64,000 bases of DNA from Halomicrobium katesii DSM 19301 (GCF_000379085.1 NZ_KB905379.1:411198-475197); one strand, 5' to 3'. Shown: positions 9,092-18,387, counted from the stretch's first letter. Notes: generated by a model not told the origin, from the sequence alone. Translations and numbers: made by a program.

Positions 9092-11163
9092 CACTCTTCC
9101 ATCTCGCTTTTGGCGACCTCCGCACCGGCGAACTCCAGCACCTCCTTGGCCCCTTCCTCGGAGTAGCCCTGCTCGATCAGCGCGTCGATCCACTCGTTGC
9201 GCTCGTCGTCGTCCATCTCGCCGCTGGAGACCAGCGCGGAGAAGTTGATGTTGTGTTTCTTGTCCTCCCAGAGCTTGCGCTCCAGGGCGCGACGCAGGCG
9301 GTCGTTGTCCTGTGGGTTGAACGTGTCCCCTTCGCGTGCGCGGCGTGAGACCCAGTTGCTCACTTCCTGCCGGAAGTCGTCCTTGCGGTCTTCGGGCAGG
9401 TCGAGTTTCTCCTCGACGCCGCGCAGGAACTGCTCGTCTGGCTCCTGCTCGCGGCCGGTGAGATCGTCCTCGACGGTGTCGTCGTCGATGTAGGCCATGA
9501 CGTGGTCCATGTACTTCTCGCCCTGGCGCTGGATCTCGTCGACGTCGTAGGCCAGCGCGTGGCGCACGTCCTCGATGGCTCGCTGCTTGTACTCCTCGCG
9601 GACGAGTTCGAGGTAGCGGTAGTACGTCGAGAACTCCTCTTCGGGGATCGAGCCGTGGTTTTCGAGGTTCCCCTCCAGGTGATTGAACGTGGTCAGCGGG
9701 GAGAGGAACTGCCGGCTGCGGTGCATCGAGTCCATGATCGCCTCGGCGATCTCGTCGCCGATGAACCGCGGCGAGACGCCGTCCATCCCCTCGCCGATGT
9801 CGGCCGTCTCGGCGGCCTCCTCGCGCAGTTTCTTCACGTCCACGTCCTCGGCCTCGCCGATCTCGCCGTTGTAGGCTTTGGCCTTCTGGAGCATGTCGAC
9901 GGTCTCGGAGTCGGGTTCCTCGATCCGGGTGAGGACGCCGAACAGGCCGGCCATCTCCAGGGTGTGGGGCTCGACCTGGATGTCCGGCAGGTCGGCGTTG
10001 CGCAGCATCTTCCGGTAGATCCTGGCCTCGTCCTCGTAGCCCAGCACGTACGGGAAGTCGATGCGCTTGGTCCGGTCGTTGAACGCCTCCATCTTCTCGT
10101 CGCCCTTCTTGTCCCGGTACTCGGGCATGTTCGTCCGGCCGACGATCACCTGGTCGATGTCGATGCGAGGGTTGTTCTTGGGCTTGATCGTCTGTTCCTG
10201 GGTCGCGTGCAGGAAGTCGTAGAGGAACTCCCGCTGGAGCTTCAACAGCTCCTCGCCGGAGAAGATACCGCGGTTGGCGTTACAGAACGCCCCGGAGTAG
10301 TCGAACGCCCGCGGATCGCTCTCGCCGTAGATCGCGATCTTCGAGTAGTTCACGTCCCCCGTCAGCTCGGTCTCGTCCTGGTTTTTCTTGTCTTTGGGTT
10401 CGAACGTCTCGATCCCCTGACGCTGGTTCTCGTCGGCGATGAGGCGGACGATCTCGACGTGGTTGTCGAGCACGGATTCGAGGTCGTCGTCGTAGTGGGC
10501 CAGCAGCCGATCCATGTAGAACTCGCTGGCCGGATCGAGCGACTGCTCGTTTCGGATCGTGTAGGGAGCGTCCAGCTCCTCGTTGATGTCCTCGATGACG
10601 CGGTCGCGCTGTTTCTGTGGCAGCAGGACGATTGGGTCCTGGTTCATCGGCGATCGGACCACGTCGTCGGCCGGGTCCTGATCGTCGATCACGTCACAGA
10701 GGTTCGTCCACCGGAACGTGTACATCCGGCCGTCGTCCCGGAGCGTGTAGTCCTCGAAGTACCGGCGGATCTGTCGGTCGAAGTCGGACTTCCCGGAGCC
10801 GACCGGTCCCAGCAGCAGCTTGATGCGCTTCTCCGGCCCCAGCCCGCGTGCCCCCGACTTGACCTTGTTGACGAACTCGTGCATCGCCTCGTGGACGACG
10901 CGTCCGTAGAAGGTGTTCTCGCCGTCGTTGATCGGGTCTTCGGAGGCGAGCTTGTACTCGACGACGCCGGCATCTTCGTCGTACTCGGTGCCGTAGTAGT
11001 CGAACATGTCGGCGACGCGCTGGTGGGCGTTGCGGGCGATCGTGGGGTGGTCGTACAGCTCGTCGAGGTACCAGTCGAACGAGTGAGTCGTCCGGAGATC
11101 CGCCGGAATGGAATCCTGGTACTCTCTGCTCAACTCCTCGAGTGATTCTTTGGTGCCTGTCAT
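9091..11163 (-). CDS. prkA: PrkA-type serine kinase/AAA+ protein, first gene of the operon
   Basis: The ATG at 11161-11163 gives 690 residues. A Walker A motif GPVGSGKS is at 119-126, then IVLLPQKQRD, the conserved FDYSGAFCNANRGIFSGEELLKL block and VIVGRTNMPEY, all hallmarks of the PrkA AAA domain; the PrkA C-terminal domain follows. Length and layout are those of canonical PrkA. It heads the prkA-prkA-yeaH-spoVR operon, with one-base and ten-base overlaps between successive genes. No convincing TATA box lies close to the ATG; the nearest minus-strand AT-rich block is around 11300, implying a leader of roughly 100 bases. Confidence 0.93.
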   Translation of the reverse strand: MTGTKESLEELSREYQDSIPADLRTTHSFDWYLDELYDHPTIARNAHQRVADMFDYYGTEYDEDAGVVEYKLASEDPINDGENTFYGRVVHEAMHEFVNKVKSGARGLGPEKRIKLLLGPVGSGKSDFDRQIRRYFEDYTLRDDGRMYTFRWTNLCDVIDDQDPADDVVRSPMNQDPIVLLPQKQRDRVIEDINEELDAPYTIRNEQSLDPASEFYMDRLLAHYDDDLESVLDNHVEIVRLIADENQRQGIETFEPKDKKNQDETELTGDVNYSKIAIYGESDPRAFDYSGAFCNANRGIFSGEELLKLQREFLYDFLHATQEQTIKPKNNPRIDIDQVIVGRTNMPEYRDKKGDEKMEAFNDRTKRIDFPYVLGYEDEARIYRKMLRNADLPDIQVEPHTLEMAGLFGVLTRIEEPDSETVDMLQKAKAYNGEIGEAEDVDVKKLREEAAETADIGEGMDGVSPRFIGDEIAEAIMDSMHRSRQFLSPLTTFNHLEGNLENHGSIPEEEFSTYYRYLELVREEYKQRAIEDVRHALAYDVDEIQRQGEKYMDHVMAYIDDDTVEDDLTGREQEPDEQFLRGVEEKLDLPEDRKDDFRQEVSNWVSRRAREGDTFNPQDNDRLRRALERKLWEDKKHNINFSALVSSGEMDDDERNEWIDALIEQGYSEEGAKEVLEFAGAEVAKSEMEE

Positions 11164-11586
11164 ACTATCACAGCGTGTGGTCGGACGCTGACGACGCCGT
11201 CAGCCGTGCTGGAACCGGTGTCTCGGGAACCGTTCGGGTCAGCAGTACTGGAACGCTCGGACCGGCGGTCCGGGCGTCTGTTGCTTTTTCGTGCCATGTG
11301 TATACGTACCAATGTCCGAGACGGACGCCGCCGTCCTGACCATTGATACCATGTCTCTGATCGAACTGTTTCCGATACTATTTAACGTATGGGTGATGCA
11401 GATATATAATCCTTGTCTCGACCGCCACCAGAGCCGCCATTAATTCCAATATTCGTCATCGAGAAAGTACGATTACGTAAGTGGGTCGATCCGCGTGGGC
11501 CGGCTGGGACGCTCGGGAATCACCGCTACGCTCGTCACGCCGAGAGCGATCGTCGGACCTTTCTCCGGGGCGACCGTCGACCGCAC
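11164..11586. promoter_or_regulatory. Divergent intergenic region between prkA and a DUF5820-like gene
   Basis: No convincing gene. AT-rich blocks at about 11300-11308 (GTATAC, usable on the minus strand toward prkA), 11380-11386 and 11399-11409 (GATATATAAT, usable on the plus strand) are the only promoter-like signals. The plus-strand frame upstream of 11587 is open from a TTG at 11413, but its first 58 residues look non-coding. Confidence 0.4.
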
Positions 11587-11970
11587 ATGGGACTCGACGC
11601 GCTGAATCCGGCCTGGGAACGCTGGAACGAGGAGCGAGGGCGGATCGTGCTCGCGTACCGGCCGGACGTGTTCGACGGCGGGTCGTTGCCGGCGGCGTGT
11701 CTGCCGACGATCTACGTGACGCGTGGCAAACGGGGCCGTCGCCCCGGTGGCGAACGCGTCGGTCACGACTGGTTCGTCACGCTGTACCTCGAACCCGACG
11801 TCGACTGTGGCACCGATCGGTACGACGATCGGGCGGCGGCGATCGACGCCGCGGTGTCGCTCGCAGACGACTTCGACGCCGGCCGGATCGACTACAGAGA
11901 CGAGTATCAGGTGCCCCGCGAGGAGTACTTTCGGGCGCTCGACGAAGTGATCGGCCCGACAGACGAGTGA
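11587..11970 (+). CDS. Conserved haloarchaeal protein, DUF5820-like
   Basis: I chose the ATG at 11587 because the preceding in-frame sequence is Arg-rich and does not look coding, while MGLDALNPAWERWNEERG starts abruptly with haloarchaeal composition. The 127-residue protein is acidic, with a compact alpha/beta pattern (RIVLAYRPDVFDGG, HDWFVTLYLEPDVDCG) and a C-terminal helix with EEYFRALDEVI. It has no membrane segment or known catalytic motif. It resembles the DUF5820 family by memory of sequence character; function is unknown. It is transcribed away from the prkA operon. Confidence 0.7.
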   Translation: MGLDALNPAWERWNEERGRIVLAYRPDVFDGGSLPAACLPTIYVTRGKRGRRPGGERVGHDWFVTLYLEPDVDCGTDRYDDRAAAIDAAVSLADDFDAGRIDYRDEYQVPREEYFRALDEVIGPTDE

Positions 11971-12076
11971 GCGTCGCCACGGAGTAAACGCTCACGCGAA
12001 GCGACCACAGCCGTCCGTCAGCAACATCGAACGGTTCTACGACGCCCAGTCCAGACGAAGCAGGGAGACCGGGCCG

Positions 12077-14056
12077 TCACCACTCGTCGGGAGCGATCCG
12101 GCGGATCGAGACGTTGTCGAACGCCGCCGTCGCCCGGTCCCGATCGACTCCGCCGTGGACCGCCAGCCCGAGCGTGATCGGGTCCGACAACGAGAGCGGG
12201 CGCTGGTCGATCGTCCGCCAGCCCCGGCCGTCGCGGGAGACGTAACAGGTGAGGCTGTCGCCGATTCGATCGAGCCGGAGCCACCGAGCGTCTGCCACGC
12301 CCGATCCGAGGCGCTGGCTGATCGGCGTCGCACGCCGCGTCTGTCGCCAGCAGGTCTCCACTTCGTCGTCCGGCGTTCGGCCGACGTAGCCGTACGGAGC
12401 GCCGCCAGCGGCGTCGTCCCTGACGGTCAGTCCGGCCTGGCTGTCGCGTCCGGCCCCTTCGAAGTCGGCGAGGCGGGCACGGACGCTGATCGGTCCGGCG
12501 ACGCTCGTGTAGACGTAGTAAAACCCGGCGCGCTCGCCGTCGCTACCGCCGCCAGTCACGACCCACTCGTCGCCGTCCTCGCTCGCGCTCCCCGCGAGGG
12601 TCGCGTTGCCAACGTCGCGGGCGTCCGTGAGGTCGTACGTCGCGTCGGCCGGCGCGTGGCGTGACGGATCGGTCGCCATCATGCAGTTCCGGAGGGTGAT
12701 CTTCGCGCCGCCGGCACGACTGTCCTCGACGCCGATCTCCCAGTGCAGCCGGTCGGCGGCGTCGGCGACGATCGCCAGCCCCGTTCCCGTGCCGTCCTCG
12801 GCCGTCGTGAAGCCGGCCTCGAACACCTTTGCGCGCTCTGCCTCCGGGATACCGGGGCCGTCGTCTGCCACGTAGAACCCGTCCGCTAGCGCACCCAGCC
12901 AGACGGTCACGTCCGAGCCCCCGTGGTCGATCGCGTTGGTGAAGAGGTTCTCCAGGATCGGACGCAGCGCTGACCGTTCGGCGTTGACGATCGTCTCGTC
13001 CGGGAGATCGATCCGCAGCGTCGAGGACTCCCGCGAGACGACTTCCCACACGTCTCGGGCCATGTCGGCCAGTCGCGTGTAGTGTGGGTCGCCGTCGTGT
13101 GCGCCGCCGACCAGGGTCTCGAAGTCGCTGATGAGCTCCTGCATCCGGCGGTTGGCGTTCTCCACGCGGTCGAGCGCCGCGTGGTCGCCCGCCCGGGCCA
13201 GTTCGAGAGAGCCGTCGGCGACCTGGAGCGGCGACCGCAGGTCGTGGGTCACGAAGCCGGTGAAGCGTTCGAGCTGGGCGATCCGGCGCTGCATCTCCCG
13301 GCGCTCGCGCTCCCACTCGGACACGTCGCGCGCCCAGCCCACGACGCCGCGCGGTTCGCCCGCTCCGTCGGTCCAGGGGAGGATCGTGCGCTCGATCCAG
13401 CGGGCGGACTCGCCGGTGTCGTACCGTTCGACGGCTCCGACGATCGGTTCCCCGGTTTCGAGGACCGACTGCGTTCGGTCGTGTGCGTGCTCGGAGACGT
13501 GCGAGGCGCCGTCGCGCTCGCTCGCGAGGTCCGTGTCGGTTCGGCCGTACAGCAGTTCCGGGTCGAGATCGCCGTCGGCAGCGGTAGCGACGTACTGTCC
13601 GGCGCGGTTCTTGACAGCGAGCGATCCGTCGTGAGCGTCGCGCAACTGCTCGAAGGCGTCTGTCCGGAGGCGGGCCACTGAGTGGGCTTCCCCCCGGCGG
13701 GCCACGTCCCGGACCGCCTCGACGAACGACGCACGCGAAATCGTCGAGAGGGGCAGGTAGATGCCGCCTGCGGCGGCGGTCGCGGCCGCCTCGTCGGCGT
13801 CGTAGCTCTCGGAGACGGTGATCCAGGGGACGCCGTCGGCGGTCGACACCGCTCCGGGATCGACGCTCGAACGACCGGAGTCGGCGGCGACCACACAGAC
13901 GACACCGGGGTCGACCTGGTCGGCCGCGAGCCGTTCTGTGACCGAGCGAACGGCGAACCGGTCGAGCTCGGTCAGCGGGTCCAGGGCGTCGGAGTCGGCT
14001 GCTTCGACGGCGAGGATCGTCGGCGTCTGTCCGAACGACCGACGGGAGAGCGTCAT
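12077..14056 (-). CDS. Cytosolic sensor histidine kinase (receiver-like, PAS, HisKA, HATPase) with concanavalin-like C-terminal domain
   Basis: The 659-residue product has a receiver-like N-terminal region (about 10-125), a PAS-like region (about 130-250), and a HisKA box FVTHDLRSPLQV with the phospho-acceptor His271. The ATPase domain has all boxes: ENLFTNAIDHG (N), ADDGPGIP (G1) and GTGTGLAIV (G2). After about residue 455 there is a beta-rich domain of some 190 residues ending TAAFDNVSIRRI, like DUF1349/concanavalin folds usually found in secreted glycan-binding proteins; its presence on a soluble kinase is odd. No transmembrane segment is visible. It lies 46 bases after a degenerate paralogue on the same strand, probably cotranscribed. 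Confidence 0.85.
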   Translation of the reverse strand: MTLSRRSFGQTPTILAVEAADSDALDPLTELDRFAVRSVTERLAADQVDPGVVCVVAADSGRSSVDPGAVSTADGVPWITVSESYDADEAAATAAAGGIYLPLSTISRASFVEAVRDVARRGEAHSVARLRTDAFEQLRDAHDGSLAVKNRAGQYVATAADGDLDPELLYGRTDTDLASERDGASHVSEHAHDRTQSVLETGEPIVGAVERYDTGESARWIERTILPWTDGAGEPRGVVGWARDVSEWERERREMQRRIAQLERFTGFVTHDLRSPLQVADGSLELARAGDHAALDRVENANRRMQELISDFETLVGGAHDGDPHYTRLADMARDVWEVVSRESSTLRIDLPDETIVNAERSALRPILENLFTNAIDHGGSDVTVWLGALADGFYVADDGPGIPEAERAKVFEAGFTTAEDGTGTGLAIVADAADRLHWEIGVEDSRAGGAKITLRNCMMATDPSRHAPADATYDLTDARDVGNATLAGSASEDGDEWVVTGGGSDGERAGFYYVYTSVAGPISVRARLADFEGAGRDSQAGLTVRDDAAGGAPYGYVGRTPDDEVETCWRQTRRATPISQRLGSGVADARWLRLDRIGDSLTCYVSRDGRGWRTIDQRPLSLSDPITLGLAVHGGVDRDRATAAFDNVSIRRIAPDEW

Positions 14057-14102
14057 AGCTGGGATTACGCGCTGAGTGAAATAAACGTACGGACCGAAAG
14101 AA

Positions 14103-16061
14103 TCAGCCCTCGTCGTCGACCACTCGCACCGAGACGTCGTCGAACACCGCAGTACAGCGTCGCTGAGACGCAGTGTCCGAGACGGTCAGTCCGACGTACG
14201 CCCGTTCGGACAGTTCGAGCGTGCGCTGGTCGACCAGCTGCCAGGACCGGCCGTCGACCGACACGGAGACCGTGACCCGGTCGCCGTCGAAGGTGAGCCG
14301 AAACCAGTCGTGCCGTCCGACGACCGCGTCCAGGCGCTGGCTCGTTTCGTCTGTGGTCGCCGCCGTCTGCCAGCGGACCTCGGTTCCGCCCCCCGCCGTC
14401 CGCCCGACGGAGCCAGAGACGGCGTCCGTCGACAGCGACGACCGGATCGCGAGTCCGGCGGTGCCGTCCGGACCGCCCTCGTCCAGCCGACGGAGGCGAG
14501 CCGTCATCTCGACCGGTCCGTCGACTGCCGCGTACGCGAACTCGCTTCGCTGCCCCTCGTCGGAACTGCGCCCGCTGGAGAGGGTCCAGCGGTCGCCGTC
14601 GACGGCGACACGGCCCTCGAACTGGTCGTTCCCGACGGTGGCCGAGCCGTCGAGCGCGCGGTCCGCGCGCAGTTCGGGGACCCGCGGTGGCCGGGAGACC
14701 AGCATGCAGTTGCGGACCTCGTAGCGCGCGACGCCGTCCGCGCGGGAGACCGCGAGCGTCCACCCCTGTGCTTCGACCGTCGACCGAACGCCCGGCGACA
14801 CCGGCTCGGAGTCGTCGCCAGCGGCGTCGGTGTGGGCGTGTTCGACGTAGAAGCCGTCGTCGAGCGCACCGAGAGACACCTCGACGGATCGGCGCTCCCG
14901 GCCGCAGTCGGGGCGGTCGTTCGCGGCGACGGCCGCCTCGAAGAACGCTTCGAGGAGCGGCCTGATCATCGATTCGGGTGCGTTGACGACAGCGTCGTCC
15001 GAGAGCGCCACCGACAGCGAGCCTCGGCGATCGCCCACGACCGTCCACACGTCGCGAGCGATCGCCGCGATCCGGGTCGTCTGCGTGCGCTCGATGTCGA
15101 CGTGCTGACCGTCGACGAGTCGTTCGAGGGCGTCGACGAGTTCGGCCATCCGGTCTGTGGCCTCCGCCAGACGGTCGAAGGCGACCTCGTCGCCGGCCCG
15201 AGCGAGGTCGAGGTAGGCGTCGACGACCTGCAGCGGCGACCGGAGTTCCTGACTGACGTAGCTGGTGAACCGTTCCAGCCGGTCGATCCGGGTCTGCATC
15301 GCGGCTCGGGCGTCGTGGCGCTCCGTGACGGACCGCTCGATGCCGACGACGCCGACGATCGAACCGTCCACCCGCCAGGGGTAGATCGTCCGTTCGAGCC
15401 AGGCGGCTCCCTCGCCGTGACCGAACCGCTCGACGGCCCCGACGATCGGCTCGCCTCCCTCGGCGACCGCAAGCGCGTCCCGGTGACGGCGTTCGAGCAG
15501 TGGCGCGTCGGCGTCGCCTTCGCGTGCCAGTTGTTCGTCGGTCGTGCCCAACAGCGAGCGATCCCGCTCGTCGGAGTTCGAGACGGCGAGATAGCGCCCG
15601 TCCGAGTCCTTGACGTAGATCGTCTCGCTCCGTGTCGAGAGCAGTTGCTCGAACGCGTCCGCCAGCAGCGACTCGCTTCGCCTGCGCTCGCCCGACTCGG
15701 CACCACTGGCCAGTGCCGTCGCGAACTGGCCCCGGGCGGCCGACGGGGGGACGTAGCGGGCTCCAGTGAGGCCGACCGCACCGGCACGGTCGGCCCCGCC
15801 GGCCGTCGGAGCGATCAGGACGGAAACGTCGTCAGTGATCTCGAACACGTCGGTCGCGAGATCGTCGCCGGTCCCGTCGGGCAGCGAGTCGCGCGCGAGC
15901 AGGCAGACGACGCCCTCGTCGAGCGCTGCGAGCGCCGCCTCGCGGTCGGCCACGCCCTCCAGTTCGTACGTCGGGACCACTTGGGCCACCTGTGGCGGGT
16001 CGTCGAATCCGACGACGAGGACGGTCGGCTCGCCGTCGAGGTATCGCCGCAGATAGGTCAC
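14103..16061 (-). CDS. Degenerate histidine kinase paralogue (pseudokinase) with concanavalin-like C-terminal domain
   Basis: The 652-residue product aligns with its downstream neighbour over its whole length, but the catalytic residues are gone. The H-box reads YVSQELRSPLQV, with Gln for the phospho-acceptor His; the N-box Asn is lost (EAFFEAAVAAN), and the G1 and G2 glycine motifs are replaced (FYVEHAHTDAAG, then no GTGTGL). Structure-bearing landmarks such as SLGALDDGFYV and VRNCML are retained, as is the C-terminal beta domain ending TAVFDDVSVRVV. The open frame is intact and codon use is normal, so this looks like a maintained pseudokinase rather than a decaying gene. It is upstream of the active kinase and may form a heterodimer with it. 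Confidence 0.8.
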   Translation of the reverse strand: MTYLRRYLDGEPTVLVVGFDDPPQVAQVVPTYELEGVADREAALAALDEGVVCLLARDSLPDGTGDDLATDVFEITDDVSVLIAPTAGGADRAGAVGLTGARYVPPSAARGQFATALASGAESGERRRSESLLADAFEQLLSTRSETIYVKDSDGRYLAVSNSDERDRSLLGTTDEQLAREGDADAPLLERRHRDALAVAEGGEPIVGAVERFGHGEGAAWLERTIYPWRVDGSIVGVVGIERSVTERHDARAAMQTRIDRLERFTSYVSQELRSPLQVVDAYLDLARAGDEVAFDRLAEATDRMAELVDALERLVDGQHVDIERTQTTRIAAIARDVWTVVGDRRGSLSVALSDDAVVNAPESMIRPLLEAFFEAAVAANDRPDCGRERRSVEVSLGALDDGFYVEHAHTDAAGDDSEPVSPGVRSTVEAQGWTLAVSRADGVARYEVRNCMLVSRPPRVPELRADRALDGSATVGNDQFEGRVAVDGDRWTLSSGRSSDEGQRSEFAYAAVDGPVEMTARLRRLDEGGPDGTAGLAIRSSLSTDAVSGSVGRTAGGGTEVRWQTAATTDETSQRLDAVVGRHDWFRLTFDGDRVTVSVSVDGRSWQLVDQRTLELSERAYVGLTVSDTASQRRCTAVFDDVSVRVVDDEG

Positions 16062-16127
16062 TACCCGACGTAGGGACGTTCGGTACGTAAATATGTGGCC
16101 CGCGACCGGCCCGTGACCCAGTCGACA

Positions 16128-16137
16128 CCTATAGTGG
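16128..16137 (+). promoter_or_regulatory. TATA-like box of the UPF0179 gene
   Basis: CCTATAGTGG lies about 28 bases before the ATG at 16160, consistent with a leaderless transcript. Confidence 0.4.
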
Positions 16138-16159
16138 TCTGCCCCGAGAACGAACGACC

Positions 16160-16621
16160 ATGACTACCGTGACGCTGATCGGCTCCCGCCTCGCGACGGC
16201 CGGCGAGGAGTTCGTCTATCGCGGCGAGGCCAGCGGCTGTGACGGCTGTCCCTATCGCGACCAGTGCCTCAACCTCACCGACGGCGTGCGCTACCGGATC
16301 ACAGACGTTCGCGAGTCGGGACAGATACTGGACTGTGCCGTCCACGACAGCGGCGTCAAGGCCGTCGAGGTCGAACCCGCCCCGATCAAGGCCAACGTCA
16401 GCGCGAAAGGAGCCTACGCCGGGAGTAGCGCCACGCTGGAGGGGCCGTGTCCCTACACCGGCTGTCCGAGCCACGAGTACTGCGAGCCGGCGGGAGCGTC
16501 CTTCGACGAGGAGTACCGCATCGACGAGATCGTCGGCGATCCCCCCCACGACTACTGCGGGCTGGATCGCGACCTCACGCTCGTCGAGCTGGCACCGCCC
16601 GAAGAGCGCAGCGGCCGCTGA
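16160..16621 (+). CDS. UPF0179 family protein
   Basis: The 153-residue product has eight or more cysteines in paired arrangements: CDGCPYRDQC, CPYTGCPSHEYC and single Cys at DYCG. These spacings suggest metal or iron-sulfur binding. The sequence (TLIGSRLATAGEEFVYRGEAS at the N-terminus) matches the archaeal UPF0179 family in length and motif layout. Function is unknown. It is divergent from the pseudokinase gene, and its 3' end faces a minus-strand gene across a palindromic element. Confidence 0.88.
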   Translation: MTTVTLIGSRLATAGEEFVYRGEASGCDGCPYRDQCLNLTDGVRYRITDVRESGQILDCAVHDSGVKAVEVEPAPIKANVSAKGAYAGSSATLEGPCPYTGCPSHEYCEPAGASFDEEYRIDEIVGDPPHDYCGLDRDLTLVELAPPEERSGR

Positions 16622-16696
16622 CGGTCACGCCCGCCGACGCGGACGGCGATGCCGTCGTTCGGTCGACTGGGGAAACGGCGACGAAACGCCGTCTCA

Positions 16697-16775
16697 TACG
16701 GTTTATTGTAGTTGCTTACCGGTGATCGTCTACTCCGTGGCGACGATCACCGGTAAATCGCTACAATAATCCGTA
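16697..16775. mobile_element. Type I palindromic element, copy A
   Basis: A 79-bp element TACGG...CCGTA with outer arms around TTGTAG/CTACAA and a long inner stem TTACCGGTGATCGTC/GACGATCACCGGTAA. It is flanked by direct TCA repeats (16694-16696 and 16776-16778). The right TCA is the stop codon of the minus-strand deacylase gene. Same subfamily as copies C, E and G. Confidence 0.85.
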
Positions 16776-17591
16776 TCAATCGCCACTCCGGAGGCTGCCG
16801 GTCCGCTCGGCCGTGTAGCCGAACACGTCCTCGTAGCCGTCCGGCGAGAGCAACACCGGGTGGAACGGCTCGTCGGCGACGAGGGGGTCGCCGTCGGTGG
16901 CGGCGAACGCCTCGCCGGCACCGACCTCCTCGAAGTTATTCGCGTACACCTCGTAGACCTCGCCCATCGCCTTCGGGATCGGCTCGCCGAGTTCGTACAC
17001 CGGCACGTCTCTGGGCTCGGTGCGTGACGCCGCCGGCAGTACGCCGACCGCCTGGAGGAAGGCCCGCGTCAGCACGACGGCGTTGTCGGCCGCCTGCTCG
17101 GAGCCCTGATAGCCACACTCGACCTCGATCGTCGCGGGAATCCCGTCGAAGATCCGCCCCTCGTTCGAGCCGTCCGTCTCGATCACGGCGTCGATCGGGA
17201 GTCGTGGGCAGACGCTCCGCGCGAGGTCGTCGATCGTGTCTACGAGCGCGAACATCCCGCCGTAGGACCGCGTCGAGTGCAGCGCCAGCGTCGTACAGTC
17301 CCCGATCTCCGCCACCAGCCTGGCCGCCAGTCGCTCCTCGCGAGAGCCGTCCGGCGAGCCGGGGAACGATCGGTTCAGGTCCGTGTCGACGTAACGCTGG
17401 CCGCGCTCGATCGACGCCTCGTTGGCGATCACGAACGCGACGGATCGCTCGACGGTCGGCGACGCTTCGAGGAGCGTCTCGACCGCGTGGACACCGCAGG
17501 GTTCGTCACCGTGAATGCCACCCACGACGGCGACCTCGGGATCGCCGTCGCCCAGTTGTTCGACGTACACAGCGGAATGCAGCGGCTCCAC
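16776..17591 (-). CDS. Succinylglutamate desuccinylase/aspartoacylase family zinc hydrolase
   Basis: The 271-residue product has the zinc-carboxypeptidase-like motifs of the AstE/AspA family: GGIHGDEPCG (His and Glu ligands), DTDLNRSFPG and TLALHSTRS (third ligand). A Glu at IEVECGYQG fits the catalytic general base. The family removes acyl groups from amino acids; the substrate here cannot be told. The stop codon TGA is one copy of the direct repeat around element A, so the mobile element abuts the gene end without changing the protein. A DUF309 gene lies 27 bases upstream on the same strand. Confidence 0.85.
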   Translation of the reverse strand: MEPLHSAVYVEQLGDGDPEVAVVGGIHGDEPCGVHAVETLLEASPTVERSVAFVIANEASIERGQRYVDTDLNRSFPGSPDGSREERLAARLVAEIGDCTTLALHSTRSYGGMFALVDTIDDLARSVCPRLPIDAVIETDGSNEGRIFDGIPATIEVECGYQGSEQAADNAVVLTRAFLQAVGVLPAASRTEPRDVPVYELGEPIPKAMGEVYEVYANNFEEVGAGEAFAATDGDPLVADEPFHPVLLSPDGYEDVFGYTAERTGSLRSGD

Positions 17592-17618
17592 GGAGAAGTA
17601 TCACACGCTCGCCGGCCT

Positions 17619-18113
17619 CTACTCCAGGGACGCGGCGTACTCGAAGTCCCGCTCGCGCGCGGTGGGACACTCGTCGTCCAGCCGGATCTGCCAGCCGTGC
17701 AGGGCCGTCGGATTGTCCAGGGCATCGGTCACCACCGTTCGCACGTCGAGCACGTCGACGCCGTAGTAGTCCAGCGGCGTCCCCTGGAGGTACTGCAAGG
17801 CGGTCCGAAAGAGGCTGCGCATCCCGTCGTCGTTCTCGAAGTCGAAGTGCTTGTACGCACCCGCGGCGACCTGCACCATCCCGTGGAGAAACGCGCTCTC
17901 CGTGGTCCCCTGTCCGTAGTTGTACCACTCCGCTTCGAAGCAGTCGTGGGCCTCGTGAAACTCCCCGGCGTTGTAGAGTCGAACGCCGTGGACCACGGCC
18001 CCGCGGAGCGTGCCGTGTTCCCACCCGTTCGACGCGCGACGATCCCGGTCCCAGCCCGTCGGGTTCCCCGAAACCGGCGGGGCGACATCGTGATCGCGGG
18101 TGTGATCGTCCAT
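17619..18113 (-). CDS. DUF309 family protein
   Basis: I use the ATG at 18111-18113, where a typical haloarchaeal acidic start (MDDHTRDHD) begins; the longer upstream frame is Arg-rich and non-coding in look. The 164-residue product contains the DUF309 core [18 protein letters not shown] and [16 protein letters not shown], a helical bundle whose conserved His/Glu residues are thought to form a polar pocket. Function is unknown. It is followed after 27 bases by the deacylase gene, so the two are probably one transcript. Confidence 0.85.
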   Translation of the reverse strand: MDDHTRDHDVAPPVSGNPTGWDRDRRASNGWEHGTLRGAVVHGVRLYNAGEFHEAHDCFEAEWYNYGQGTTESAFLHGMVQVAAGAYKHFDFENDDGMRSLFRTALQYLQGTPLDYYGVDVLDVRTVVTDALDNPTALHGWQIRLDDECPTARERDFEYAASLE

Positions 18114-18163
18114 ACCGAGTACAGGAGTGGCGGGGAGGTAATCCCTCCGCTCGACGGCGGACG

Positions 18164-18287
18164 CTACGCGAGCGCCGTCCAGTCGACGTGAGCGACGGCG
18201 AGAACGACGACGCTCGCGGTGATCCCGAGCAGGAGCGACGCCTGCACGAACGCGTAGAAACGGACAGTACTCGATCTCGGAGGGCAT
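18164..18287 (-). pseudogene. Small one-helix membrane protein gene, apparently frameshifted just after the start codon
   Basis: The reverse frame ending at 18164 encodes [19 protein letters not shown] and then [11 protein letters not shown], a clear membrane helix with a soluble tail, but it has no start codon nearby. An ATG at 18285-18287 is followed by CCC; deleting one C gives Met-Pro-Pro-Arg-Ser-Ser then the same frame, a 41-residue protein. I infer a one-base insertion, or a sequencing error, in the C run at 18282-18284. It lies between the DUF309 gene and tRNA-Leu. Confidence 0.4.
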
Positions 18288-18348
18288 ATCCGGCGTCTCC
18301 AGTCGACCGGACAAAACAGTTCGGACGCGACAGAATCGTTCCGTACTG

Positions 18349-18357
18349 CATATATAC
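18349..18357 (+). promoter_or_regulatory. TATA-like box of tRNA-Leu
   Basis: CATATATAC about 32 to 38 bases upstream of the tRNA 5' end is the only strong AT-rich motif in this interval and fits an archaeal tRNA promoter. Confidence 0.55.
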
Positions 18358-18387
18358 TTCCCCACACTGAACCCGAACGCAAAGCGT

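Noticed and set aside
6809..11163. The two PrkA genes as one gene split by a frameshift
   Set aside because: Each has its own start, Walker A motif and full-length domain set; they are divergent paralogues with coupled translation.
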